Source of the DNA: Samsoniella hepiali
Lineage: Eukaryota > Ascomycota > Sordariomycetes > Hypocreales > Cordycipitaceae
DNA length: 64,000 bases
NCBI GenBank assembly: GCA_001455915.2
Contig: LNDK02000077.1
Span: 1,427,101-1,491,100, forward strand
Direction of reading: 5' to 3'
The notes under the pieces were generated by a model. It was not told where the DNA came from. It saw only the letters and a program-made list of their open reading frames with translations, and did not search any database. Positions 21,208 to 31,253 of this stretch are shown in pieces. Position numbers and translations under genes: made by a program. Positions within the stretch are counted from its first letter, which is position 1. The number at the start of each line of letters is the position of its first letter.

Positions 21208-22020
21208 TGTGATTGGCTTAAAGAGATTATGTCTTAGATTGATAAAATGATTCAGAAACCTTGTTTGTTCTGTTTCTGTCAATTTAACTTGGAGAGGATG
21301 CGAATTCGTTAAATAGCCAGCTTGCAGAGTGTGATTGCCTCGACAGTTGCCGTTTCGGCGCCGTTGACAATCACAGAATTCATCGGCATATCGCTCAATT
21401 CATGCTCAACAGCTCATTCCACGGAGGCTAAAATGATGTATTCTCCCCTCTCGTTGCGTGCGCTTGGTACTGCCATTGTGTGACGGGTCCCAGTGATGAC
21501 GCCATACAGCCGGTGGCATATCAACGCGCATATCCCATCCGTCGGATTGGTGCGCCACAGCGATAGCAATTATATGCAAAAAACAATTATTGATTACAAA
21601 CATGACTATACTCAAGTTGCGATTGGCGTAACATAAATCCATGAACGCCTGGCCAAGGCGCAACCTGGAGGCGTCTCGACGACATCCTCACCTTGATATG
21701 GGGCGAGTCCGGTTGTTGTGCATGCATTAGCTTGGCACTATTTTATCAATTTTTCGGATCGGTCTGTCGCCAACCCCATACAATATGCCGTCATTTGCTG
21801 GCAAAACGACCTTTGTGGATGTTGTGATGTGCTTTGGCCAAGAATGTCGAACAGACACGGGCCATCGCGGACCTCGCGGGATGTTTCACACGTATCTGGA
21901 GGCATGGGGCAGCCTTGGGTCAATCTCAGCTGATCAAGATACATATAATTCGGACGGTCGTTTTGTGAGACATTTTGAAATCATCAGAGATCTTTTCGCC
22001 TCACCAAGTGGACTCACACA
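21208..22020. promoter_or_regulatory. Divergent promoter of dioxygenase and transporter genes
   Basis: The 813-bp spacer between two divergent start codons. It has no coding potential and contains one perfect sulfur-regulator site (21496-21505), near its middle. Shared regulation of the pair is inferred. Confidence 0.65.
21496..21505. promoter_or_regulatory. CYS3/MetR-type binding site
   Basis: ATGACGCCAT matches every position of the palindromic ATGRYRYCAT consensus known for the Neurospora sulfur regulator CYS3 and its MetR relatives. By simple base counting, a match is expected about once in 65 kb, so one in this 813-bp promoter has roughly a 1% chance probability. Its place between an organosulfur dioxygenase and a transporter gives it biological sense. 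Confidence 0.6.
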
Positions 22021-24218
22021 ATGTCGACTGTATTCATCAGCAAGAGCGCTGACAAGAGCTCTGCAGGCTCTTCGACAGTCTCCCTAGACGGGATACCAGA
22101 ACTGGGAGCTCCGATAAGCCATAGGCAGTCCATTTTTCAGCGGAGCACGCGAGTTCACAAGGAAGCCATTGCGACGCAGCCGAGTGTGTTTGACGACCCG
22201 TCCACCTTGGAGAAGTACTACCCGAAGGAAACATGGTGAGTCTACATAGGCAAATGGCGACTGAACAGCGATGCTGATATCCATAAATAGGGAAAACTAT
22301 CATAGATTTGACTCCTTGTTTCGCTGGACATGGGGCGAGGAATCAAGGCTCGTCTGGAAGCTGGATTTCCGCATCATGCTCTGGGCATGTGTCATGTTCA
22401 TGGCACTGGAGCTTGACAGAGCGAACATTCTGCAGGCCCTGACTGACAATCTTTTGGGCGATTTGCATCTTACAACCGATGGTAAGACTACCAACTGGCG
22501 TTGCTCCTGCTTCTTTTTCCTCGCGGCTAATTGGTAACAGACTACAACCTTGGCACTACCGTGTTCCGCCTCAGCTTCCTATGTGCAGAACTGCCGTCGC
22601 AGCTCGTGTCCAAATGGATGGGGCCCGATCGCTGGATCCCACTGCAAATTAGTCTCTGGAGCATCGTTGCCGGTGCTCAATTCTGGCTCTCTGGGCGAAC
22701 ATCGTTTCTCGCTACTCGGGCGCTACTCGGCATCCTGCAGGGAGGCTTCATCCCCGACGTGAGTCATGACCTGTAACTCGACCCAAAACCAATGTTGCTA
22801 ATATTGGTACAGATTATTATTTACCTGTCCTATTTCTACAAGCATGCAGAGCTTACTATTCGCCTCGGCTTCTTTTGGACCGCGCTGAACCTTGCCGATA
22901 TCCTGTCCGCGGTCATTGCCATGGGGTTGCTGAACATGCGCGGTGTCGGGGGCAAAGCAGGATGGCGATGGCTCTTTTTACTCGAGGTACGCCATGATCT
23001 CAGGTAGAATAAATGTTGATTGGAAAACAGCTAACGAAAGCCCGCCCACAGGCGCTGCTGACTCTCTTGATCGGCATCCTTTCCTGGTTGCTGATGCCGC
23101 CTGGGCCTTGCCAAACCGCCAGTTGGTTCCGAGGAAAATCAGGCTGGTTCACAGAAAGGTTCGTCCACAGAAATCCTACGGGCTTTGAGACATGCGGCTG
23201 ATTGTCATTCAAATCTAGAGAAGAAAAGATTATCGTCAACAGAGTGCTGCGAGATGACCCTAGCAAGAGCGACATGCACAATCGTGAGCCTGTGACACCA
23301 CGACTGCTGTGGAAGAGCTTGAAGGATTACGACCTTTGGTACGTGCTCGAAAATAAACTCACAGCTTCGCTTGCTAACCATTGATAGGCCGATTTATGCT
23401 TTAGGGCTAGTATTCATGATACCAGTCGCGCCGCAGGCCATGTACCTCACGATATCATTGAAGGGGCTTGGCTTCACCCGATTCCAGTCCAACTTGCTCA
23501 CAATACCTTCTACTGTATTGCAAAGTAAGATAGATACGTCTTCCACAATGTGAACCCATTTGATTAACAGAAATTCAGTCTTCAGCATGCTAGGTTTGAC
23601 CTACTTGGCAGAGCACCTGCGCAGTCTTTCTCTCGTCGCCCTACTGGCCCAAATCTGGGCGCTGCCATTCATCATCTATCTCAACGTTGTGGACACCACC
23701 ACAGTCAACAAATGGGTCATATTTGCCGTCATCACTTTACTTCTAGGATACCCCAGCGGTAATGCCCCCCAATCATCGGACTCCTGAATGATGTACCTTG
23801 CTAACTGACCATCAGCCCATCCGATCCAAGTCGCATGGACATCTCGCAACTCCAACACAGTGCGATCTCGGACCGTCTCCGCCGCGACATACAACATGTT
23901 TGTCCAGGGCTGCAGCATCATTTCTGCCAATGTGTATCGCGCTGGTAAGTTTTTCCTGGCCCCGCCATCACGATAGGATAGACATGGTAACCCACATTCA
24001 CAGATGATGCCCCGGACTACAATCGGGGACACAAGGCAATCCTAGGCGTGGTGTGCATGAATATTGCGCTCTATGTGCTCACAAAGGTCTACTACGTCTG
24101 GCGCAACAAGAGCCGAGACGCCAAGTGGACCGCCATGACTGAGGAACAGAGGCTGGCGTACCTGTCCAACCCGCCCGATGAGGGCAATAAAAGGCTGGAT
24201 TTCCGTTTTGCTCATTAG
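22021..24218 (+). CDS. MFS transporter, Dal5/allantoate-permease family (Soa1-like)
   Basis: Plasma-membrane anion:proton symporter of the major facilitator superfamily. Ten exons keep one frame: 22021-22235, 22291-22481, 22541-22758, 22813-22986, 23052-23158, 23219-23338, 23388-23524, 23579-23758, 23816-23944 and 24004-24218, giving 561 residues. The long hydrophilic N-terminus, FDSLFRWTWGEE, the DRANILQALTDNL loop after helix 1, the central loop ending in EEKIIVNRVLRDDPSK, the WTSRNSNTVRSRTVSAATYNM block and DDAPDYNRGH near the end are typical of the Dal5 family. Twelve hydrophobic segments can be placed. Yeast relatives include Soa1, a sulfonate/sulfite/thiosulfate importer, and others carrying allantoate, nicotinate or dipeptides. 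The divergent TauD-type gene favours an organosulfur substrate. Confidence 0.88.
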
Positions 24219-25251
24219 CCAACCTCGTTTATTAGAACTCGACGATTTTCGGTGTCGGTGGGCGGGATGCAGAGAAGAAGCTCGCCGAGACTCGGAAAAT
24301 AGATTGAGAAAGAAAATGCAGCGCGCCGGCCTAGGTATCGAAATTTATTCTTTTGATTCTAAACTGTGAAGGTAGAACCGTAAAATATAAATGCTGGTAT
24401 GAGGCTGTCCACACATTTCCTAGTTTGGCCTGGAGCGGCAAGCACTTTACGGATTGTCCAGCTGTACACTTGATATGCCGTCGTCGTCGCCAGGGGCAGC
24501 AGAAGAGACAAGTCGCCGGTGGGGCAGGTGAGCATTGGTTCAGATTTTGTCAATGGTTGTGCCCTCGTGTGAAACCAGCAGTGACGTCGCAGAACTTGTT
24601 GCCATTGTAGACCCAGCTGATGTGAAGTCTCCAGGTAACTAATAGACTTATCGTCACCTGTGTAGAAGTAGACTTTGACGGGAGCACAAAACTTGTCTCT
24701 CTCGATCCGCTAAATTGCTGGACTGTCAACTGGGAGACCATGTATAAGTATAGGTGCTAATAATCTGTACACCGATCCGCATTTGACATACCGCGCTAAA
24801 CAACAGCACAGATAGGCTCTATAGCAGCAAAACCCCTGCATAGAGATAGATATCCTTATCAAGGAACAGAGACCTGAAAACTTTACAATTTTCACATCTC
24901 TCAGTTGTTGTGAATGCGCGGAGCGCCCACGGCTGAGACGCCACGAGCCCTACCCTATATCCCAACTCAAAATAGTACATCTACCCTGAAACATTTTCCT
25001 TTGCCTTTTCAATTCTCTTTAGGTCGCTATCAGTGTTGAAGTATCCTTCAAAGATTTACTCCAATGATTGGCAGCGGTTGAAAAGCGGCATGTATTGTAT
25101 CACATAATTGAGTTGGACAGTCAGCCACTTTATGCGCCACTCCGCCACACCTGGGCAGTCTTGGACTATGACCTCATAGACTCAGGCGATGTCAGATCCA
25201 AGTCTCTGACATTACAGAACGCACGAGAAAAAGGACAAGCATCGAGCAAAA
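24219..25251. other. Intergenic region (1.0 kb)
   Basis: 3' flank of the transporter gene and promoter of the DUF427 gene. Base composition is more A/T-rich than the genes around it. I see no gene, RNA or repeat. Confidence 0.5.
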
Positions 25252-25878
25252 ATGACAACGAAGGCCCCGATGAACGTGCAGTCTTTTCCACGTCCGCCGC
25301 TTCTGGAGCGGACCGCCAGGCATCTGCAGATCAAATATAAAGGAGAGGTCATTGCGGACACTACGGAGGCGTACTGGGTGTTGGAGACTCACCACCCTCC
25401 TAGTAAGTAGACTCTATCGTGCCTTTACGGGTTTCTCATCCGAGGATATTAGTCCCCAGGACCAAGAAAACAATATGAGATAGGAGGTAGCAGCATCAAG
25501 CTGCGCGAGTCGGCCACACGACAACTGACAAAGGCATATTGTTCCTGCATAGCTTACTATCTGCCGCCGTCGTCTCTCAAGGTGCCGCTCGCCAAGACGG
25601 GCCGAAAGACGTGGTGCGAGTGGAAAGGCATGGCAACGTACTTTTCTATCCGGCTCGACGGACACGCCGTGGGCAATCGGATATGGACGTACGAGGAGCC
25701 GACAGCCGGTTTCGAGCCGATCCGAGGGTTCCTCTCCTTCTATGCCGGGCCCTGGGACTGCTTCGTGGACGGCGAGCAGGTGGTGCCACAGCCAGGCGAC
25801 TTTTACGGCGGCTGGGTGACTGCCGAGCTAGAAGGCATCGTCAAGGGACGTAGCGGAAACTTGGATCCGATTGTTTGA
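25252..25878 (+). CDS. DUF427 (NTP_transf_9) domain protein
   Basis: Small cytosolic-type protein of unknown function. Exons are 25252-25402 and 25553-25878 (149-bp intron, phase 1), giving 158 residues. The family signatures are continuous across the junction: VIADTTEAYWVLETHHPP then TYYLPPSSL, followed by TWCEWKGMATYFSI, IWTYEEPTAGFEPIRGFLSFYAG and VVPQPGDFYGGWVTAEL near the end. Length and motif order match stand-alone DUF427 proteins of fungi and bacteria. It follows the transporter gene on the same strand, about 1 kb away; a link to sulfur metabolism is not shown. Confidence 0.85.
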
Positions 25879-28120
25879 GGTGCGCGAGTCGAAAAGGCGT
25901 CGCGTGCCTGGGGCGGTGCAAAGACTGAGCATACGGCATTATCAGCATGATCGAGCCATGGCCCACAAGATGTGCTTCAGTGATGGGATGGCGTTTGATG
26001 GCGTGTTGGTCCACACTATCTTATTTTTAATTTGGTAGAATGTGCTCCGTAAATTATGCTCCGTTCCATGTCTTGACCTCCGCTTTCATGTTCCAGTGCA
26101 CGGCATATCCTCATAACCATGAAATAGGACGCATATTTGCGCAGTTGGCTGATTAGGGTTCACACCGCGCCGCAGGCAATGGACCGCGACGACTCGTGCG
26201 CTTAGCATAATAATGCTGTGCTTGGTGATGGCCAAGCGCTTCTGACCTTTCGGCCCGTCAAAGCGAAACGGTCACCGCGCGCAACAGTGCGTCAGAACTG
26301 TCCCTCCCGAAATCTGAAACATGAACACTACGGCTTGGAACGACGGGCGGGCCGGCGGCGGGAGGGCAGTTGCCGTCGTCCGTCGCTCGCCGGTTGATTA
26401 TCACCCCTCTTCGAAACATGGGTTTGCATTTCTAGCTTGTTCGTTCAGGGGTTTCAGAGATTGACAGGCACCTAGGGCAAGGGGCCTGAATCCGCCAACC
26501 TTCATGGCAACTTTGCAAGGACCTGAACTAAAGCTCGGACGAAATGTTAGTTGTTACTAGCCTCAGGTGGCGAACCACCAAGCAGGTTTCGTCCTTGATC
26601 GCTTCGTTTAGCACCAGCCTAAAATGGAACCTCACAGAACAAGGCAGAAGTGCCAACGCCTCGTCCCCCCCTGGCGTGGAGCACACAAAGCCCAAATCAA
26701 GATTACCCCACGCCATGAGGACCTATACGGCGGGCTTATTCGTCGTTTTTCGTACTGAACTGAACATTATTATTAGCAATTTCTCCCGTAGTGGCGGCCG
26801 TGAAATTTGGCGCGGGCCAAGTGTGGTGCAATCCTGATAATTCTAGCGGAATTGTGGGATTCTCGAGTCGATTCCTTCTTGGAGTTTTTAGGCAGAGCGA
26901 GGCTCGATAGGATGTGATGATTTCTCACTGGAGCCTTGAAACTGAACGATTGGTGCCTGGATGGCACTGGCCACGAGAAGGCTGGCAGGCGTATGTTCTC
27001 CAAGGCTGCCTCGCTGCTGGAAGGATTATTAGCGAATTAGGGCTTAGCCACTGAGATGGGTGCAGGATCACCGGCACTTTTTTGCCCCAGCTGAAAGAGA
27101 GTCGATGCGCCAGTCAGCGCGGGATACTTCCTGAAGAAGCTGTGGGCGAGCCTTGAGACGTTGTAATGATATAATTTTAAAAATAAAACTAGAAAATACC
27201 ACGGCTTTACTCGATCTGTTGATTTCCGGCGACAAAGAATAAGCACCGAGCCCGATGATGGATCTACATTACTATCAAGACTGGCAAGGCTGCCAGAGCT
27301 TAATCGACAAACAGGCGATAGACGAGGCAAGCAAAGGCGACACTGATTCTGCGGAAACGAGGGCCGCGCATTGGAGTCCGAATTCCTGAGCGATTCAGGA
27401 ATGACAATAGAGCCCGCATTGGTGTTTATCCCTGCCCTTATGCTACATTTTCTTTTGCGTGGCATGTCGTGTCTGAGACGGTGGGCCGTACCAAGGGGAC
27501 GTTCGCCACGCAGAAGAAAGTTTGGACGACGCAAGGACTCATGGTCCATGATGTGCCAGCGCTGCGCTCAGTCCTGGCTCCTCAATAATGGATATGCGTG
27601 CTCAGTTCGCTTCATGAAGGTGTGTAATGGCGAACAGTAGCGGACCTGCCAAACCTAATCAAGGCCAGCCACGGTTCTTGGAAGGTCGAACAGAGAGGAA
27701 GCTACCTTCCAGGAGAGGAAGGCAGTGTATGGCGGCAAAGAGCCTTGGCTCTTGGACTGGCTCTGGCCAGCCTCTTTCAGGCAGGCTCTGGTAACTACTG
27801 TAGTGCCTGCGGGATGACCCCATTCCGATGCTACAGCGAAACATTGGGGCATCTAGACGCACTGGAAAGGAGAAACTTCCCGCTAGACTTGCGGCCGCCC
27901 TGTAAATAGTCTGTACCGGGGGACCAAGGCTGGAAAGCCTCGCTCAGGTTTGCGTGCGCTAGTTGGTGCTGACTGGACCCACCCGGAGGTTGCTGGATGG
28001 AGGCTTGTGGGCGAGAAAGGGGGATCCTGAGGCTGTGAGGCTGTGGTAACATCGTATTTGGTGTGGTAGCGGCAGAGATAAAGTGGTGCCGTCGCCTCAT
28101 GGCCCCTTTTCGGGGGGGTC

Positions 28121-28150
28121 TGGAGGAGTCTTGGAGGAGTCTTGGAGGAG
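28121..28150 (+). repeat. 11-bp tandem repeat, 2.7 copies
   Basis: Unit TGGAGGAGTCT, two perfect copies and a third of eight bases. It lies about 500 bp upstream of the hacA start, in non-coding DNA. Confidence 0.85.
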
Positions 28151-28469
28151 CATCCAGGAAGGGCAGCCCAGACAGCCAGGCTCCGAGCCCCTTTCTGCCT
28201 CAGGCACCAAGGCATCCACCCCTCGAAACAACCACCGTGTCCTGAATGATAAAGAGGCCGCGCATCCACCTCCTTCTCACCTCGTCCAGCTCTTCATCCG
28301 TCCGCTACAGGCCTTTTTCTCTATAATTTACGGGGCGCCCAAGAGGCAATGAGCTTTGAACACTTGTCCTCCACGCGTCCCACTGCACTCAGTCAACCCA
28401 CCACTGACTCATCGTGGCCGTATCCTGCCTAGCCTTGGGTTGAGTCACTGGTTATAGCGACTGCCTGAC

Positions 28470-28484
28470 ATGCACCGCCAGTAG
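28470..28484 (+). promoter_or_regulatory. Short upstream ORF in the hacA leader (M-H-R-Q-stop)
   Basis: ATG followed by three codons and TAG, 170 bp upstream of the hacA start, with no other ATG between them. In Trichoderma and Aspergillus hacA/hac1 genes, an upstream ORF in a long leader represses translation and is lost when stress shortens the transcript. Whether this ORF lies in the mRNA is not known from the sequence. Confidence 0.4.
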
Positions 28485-28653
28485 GCTGCTACATTCTACA
28501 ACTAGCTTGCCTCTCTGCCTTGTGCTTGACGTCAACACAGGCTGTTGCTATTCCCTTCAAAAGTGGCCACTAGACGCACGCGCCGTTGGAATATTGCTCC
28601 AGTTTTCCTCAGACAAACAACAAACAACAAACCACAAGCACAGCATCACAACC

Positions 28654-29831
28654 ATGGCCATGCAACAATCACAACAAATCTCGCCCGCCGAGTCGCTCAT
28701 GTCGGCTCCCAGCGAAAACTACAGTTCGCTGTTCTCCGAGGCGAGCAGCCCCGATAGTGGCCTCACGATGAACCCCATGGAGATGATGTCCCCTCAATCA
28801 TATGCCGGCGACAAGTCGGACAGGCTATCACCCGTTGCCGAAGACGAAGACGAAGAGGGCACTGGCGACAAGAAGCCCACCAAGAAGCGGAAATCCTGGG
28901 GCCAGGTTCTCCCCGAGCCCAAAACCAACTTGCCCCCCCGCAAGCGAGCCAAGACCGATGACGAAAAGGAGCAGCGCCGCGTCGAGCGTGTCCTCCGTAA
29001 CCGTCGCGCCGCCCAATCCTCCCGCGAACGCAAGAGGCTCGAGGTTGAGGCCCTGGAACAGCGTAACCAGGAGCTGGAGACAATGCTCCTCAACGCTCAA
29101 AAGACAAATCTTCTTCTCGCCGAGGAACTCAACCGTTTCCGCCGTGACTCTGGTGTTGTTACTCGCACCTCGTCACCCCTGGACTCGCTCCGCGATAACC
29201 AAATATCGCTATCGCCTGAGCTCTTCAGCTCTCACGATGGTCACAACGCCGACGCCGAGTCTGGCCACAACCTCGTAGAAGAGCTTCTCCTGACAGCCAA
29301 CCCTACCGTTGACCCTGTCGCCCTCTCTCCCGAGCTTGGCCCCAAGAAGGAGTTCATCAAGTCCGAGTTCACGGAACAGACCGAGACCACCTCTCCCGTC
29401 CTGACACAACATCCTGCCGAGATGTTGTCTGACCTGCAGTGTCATACGTCGGCGGAGGTGCCCAAGTCGTTCCAGAACTCGCAGACTCCGATGTCGCCTC
29501 TTTTGGCCTGGACTCTACAGCTGAGGATGCTGCTCCTTTCAGCATCAGCGATGATTTCAGCCTGTCAACGGCCGTTGACACAGATCGCCTTGTCCTCGAA
29601 AGCGGGCTTCTCGCTTCTCCCAACTCCTCAACTTTTGACGACGATTATATGGTTGGTGACTCTTCCTCCAGCTTCGCGGATCAATCATTCGAGCTCTTCG
29701 ACATCAACGACTTTCTCAACGACGACGCAAAGCACGACGTCTCTGACATTATGGCAGCGAGCAACTATGCCGCTGCGGACCACAGTCTCGACTTCAAGGT
29801 CCACGACCCTGAGACTCAAATCTCTACGTAA
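28654..29831 (+). CDS. hacA: HacA/Hac1 bZIP regulator of the unfolded protein response
   Basis: Master activator of the ER unfolded protein response, nuclear. The start is ATG 28654 (accATGg). The protein has an acidic N-terminus, then SWGQVLPEPKTNLPPRKRAK, the basic region around 107-128 (VLRNRRAAQSSRERKR) and a leucine zipper at about 129-160. These are hallmark HacA sequences. In the genomic frame the ORF runs to 30207. Removing 20 nt near 29437-29456 moves translation to a frame rich in D, S and F (DDFSLSTAVDTDR, FELFDINDFLNDD), the expected activation domain, ending at 29831 with 385 residues in all. Ire1 and tRNA ligase would do this cytoplasmic splicing. No conventional intron is apparent. 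A possible upstream ORF and a TGACGTCA palindrome precede the gene. Confidence 0.93.
29430..29462 (+). promoter_or_regulatory. Unconventional 20-nt Ire1 intron of hacA (about 29437-29456)
   Basis: A 7-nt loop CTGCAGT (29434-29440) is closed by the stem TGAC/GTCA (29430-33 with 29441-44). The loop matches the Ire1 consensus CNG|CNGN, giving a cut after 29436. Frame arithmetic needs a 20-nt loss, so the second cut falls after 29456, in the loop of a small GGC-GGAGGT-GCC hairpin. The first site is strong. The second is inferred from the frame and could be shifted together with the first by a few bases. Confidence 0.75.
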
Positions 29832-30207
29832 GATTCTTTCCAGCAGCCCTAGTCTGGCGCGTCCCTTGATGGATGCGACGATGGTGGCATTGCGGTTGGT
29901 ATCCGAGAGAGGCGACGATCAGGTCGGGAACTTGCAGCGCGAGTCCTCTGGTACGCGCGACGAAGCTTGTGAGCTAACTCGATGTCTAAGCGGCGCAGAC
30001 TTGCCGTCCAAAGAAGTGTTGTTGACGTTGTTGTGGACTCTAAAGATGGAATCACAGCGGATCAAGAACAGGGACGGCAGAACGACAGTTGACGAACTGG
30101 CGTCTGCCTCTGAACTGGAACCAAACCCAAGATATATACTCAAAGTGGCGGAGAGGAAGCGTATGAGACGACGCACAGGTGTTACCAAAGTGTACCGCCG
30201 GGCATAA

Positions 30208-30682
30208 AATTTCCAACTTTTCTTACATCATTTATACGGAAGGCAGGGCCTAGGCGCAATTGGGAATTGGGAACCTCGAGCAATAGCGAGGCCGTTATGA
30301 GATTTACGTATCAATTGTATCATACTGTACGCAAGCGTACTGATTTCTTTACATCAAGTTCCTATCATGCATTGTGTGACTGCTGTAGTATATCGGGAGC
30401 GAAACGTTTATCCCGCTGTTCCACACTGGCGGTGAACGGGCCTAGTCATTAATTACCTGGATGACGATTTGAGGCAACAGTTTGCCCGAGTTTCAGCAAC
30501 GCGCCATTGAACACATCAAGCCTTCATCTGTGTGAGATTTGCCAGTGTTTTCTCCACACCAGGAGCGGAAACTTGCATGCATCACATTTTCCCACTCCCA
30601 GAATTCATGAATTTTACTTTATTTATTTTTTTAGACTCTATAAGCTATAACGCTGTCACGAGCTTTTGTACAAAGAAGCTGC
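30208..30682. other. 3' region between hacA and cipC
   Basis: Convergent 3' flanks of hacA and cipC. A/T-rich, with no coding potential recognised. The likely hacA 3' UTR also covers 29832-30207, where the unspliced frame is still open. Confidence 0.5.
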
Positions 30683-31253
30683 TTAGTACTCCTGGCGGAA
30701 GTGCTGGGGAGCTTCGGTGTTGTTGGGGTCGTAGTTGTCCTGGCCGCCGTAGTGGGAGTCGTACATGTTCTCGGCCTTTTGCTTGGCGTCGCGCTGGGCG
30801 CGCTCCCTGTCGATCCAGTCGGCGCCCTTGGTCTCCATGAGCCTGTCGACCTCGGCGCCGGCGAAGCCCGCGAGGAGCTCCTTGGCGAACTGGTGAGAGA
30901 CGGGCTTGCCTGTCGTTGTGCTGTTGTGTTAGCCAGAGGAAAAGACGGAGCGGGGAGGAGCAAGAGGGAAAAGAGAAAGAAAGAAAAAAAACGCACCCTC
31001 GGAGCGCTGGTGGTCCTCAAAGGCCTTGAAGGCGGCGAAAGAGGCACCGCCGGCGAGGAGCTCGTGGGAGAACTTGGCCTCGTGACGGCCGTCCTGCAGC
31101 TGGTCGTAGTTTTCCTTGGCGTCGCCTGTGGGGGAAAGCCGGTTAGCTACCGTCGTCTGGCCGGTGAGGTCATCGTGGGCCGTGTCACGGAGCTACAAGA
31201 AGAGCTGATGCCGCGAACCAATGCGTAGGTGAGAGCTTACCGAAACCGAACAT
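30683..31253 (-). CDS. CipC-like stress protein
   Basis: Small protein of the CipC family (first seen as concanamycin-induced in Aspergillus); molecular role unknown, often abundant under stress or in planta. Exons are 31253-31241 (only 13 nt), 31125-30997 and 30909-30683, giving 122 residues. The family sequence is clear: MFGFGDAKENYDQL at the start, HELLAGGASFAAFKAFEDHQR in the middle, FAKELLAGFAGAEVDRL and a C-terminus with DSHYGGQDNYDP and FRQEY. Each exon junction is phase 1 and completes a Gly codon. An A/T TATA-like element (ATAAATAA) lies about 120 bp upstream. Confidence 0.93.

Larger units (their letters stand above)
25879..28653. other. Long intergenic region upstream of hacA (2.8 kb)
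   Basis: Includes the hacA promoter and 5' leader. It holds an 11-bp tandem repeat near 28.13 kb, a TGACGTCA palindrome at 28527-28534 and a short upstream open frame at 28470-28484. A 170-codon minus-strand frame at 27037-27549 shows no domain and was rejected. No RNA gene is visible. Confidence 0.5.

Noticed and set aside
27037..27549. 170-codon minus-strand frame
   Set aside because: No domain, basic/S-rich composition as expected by chance, no flanking splice logic.
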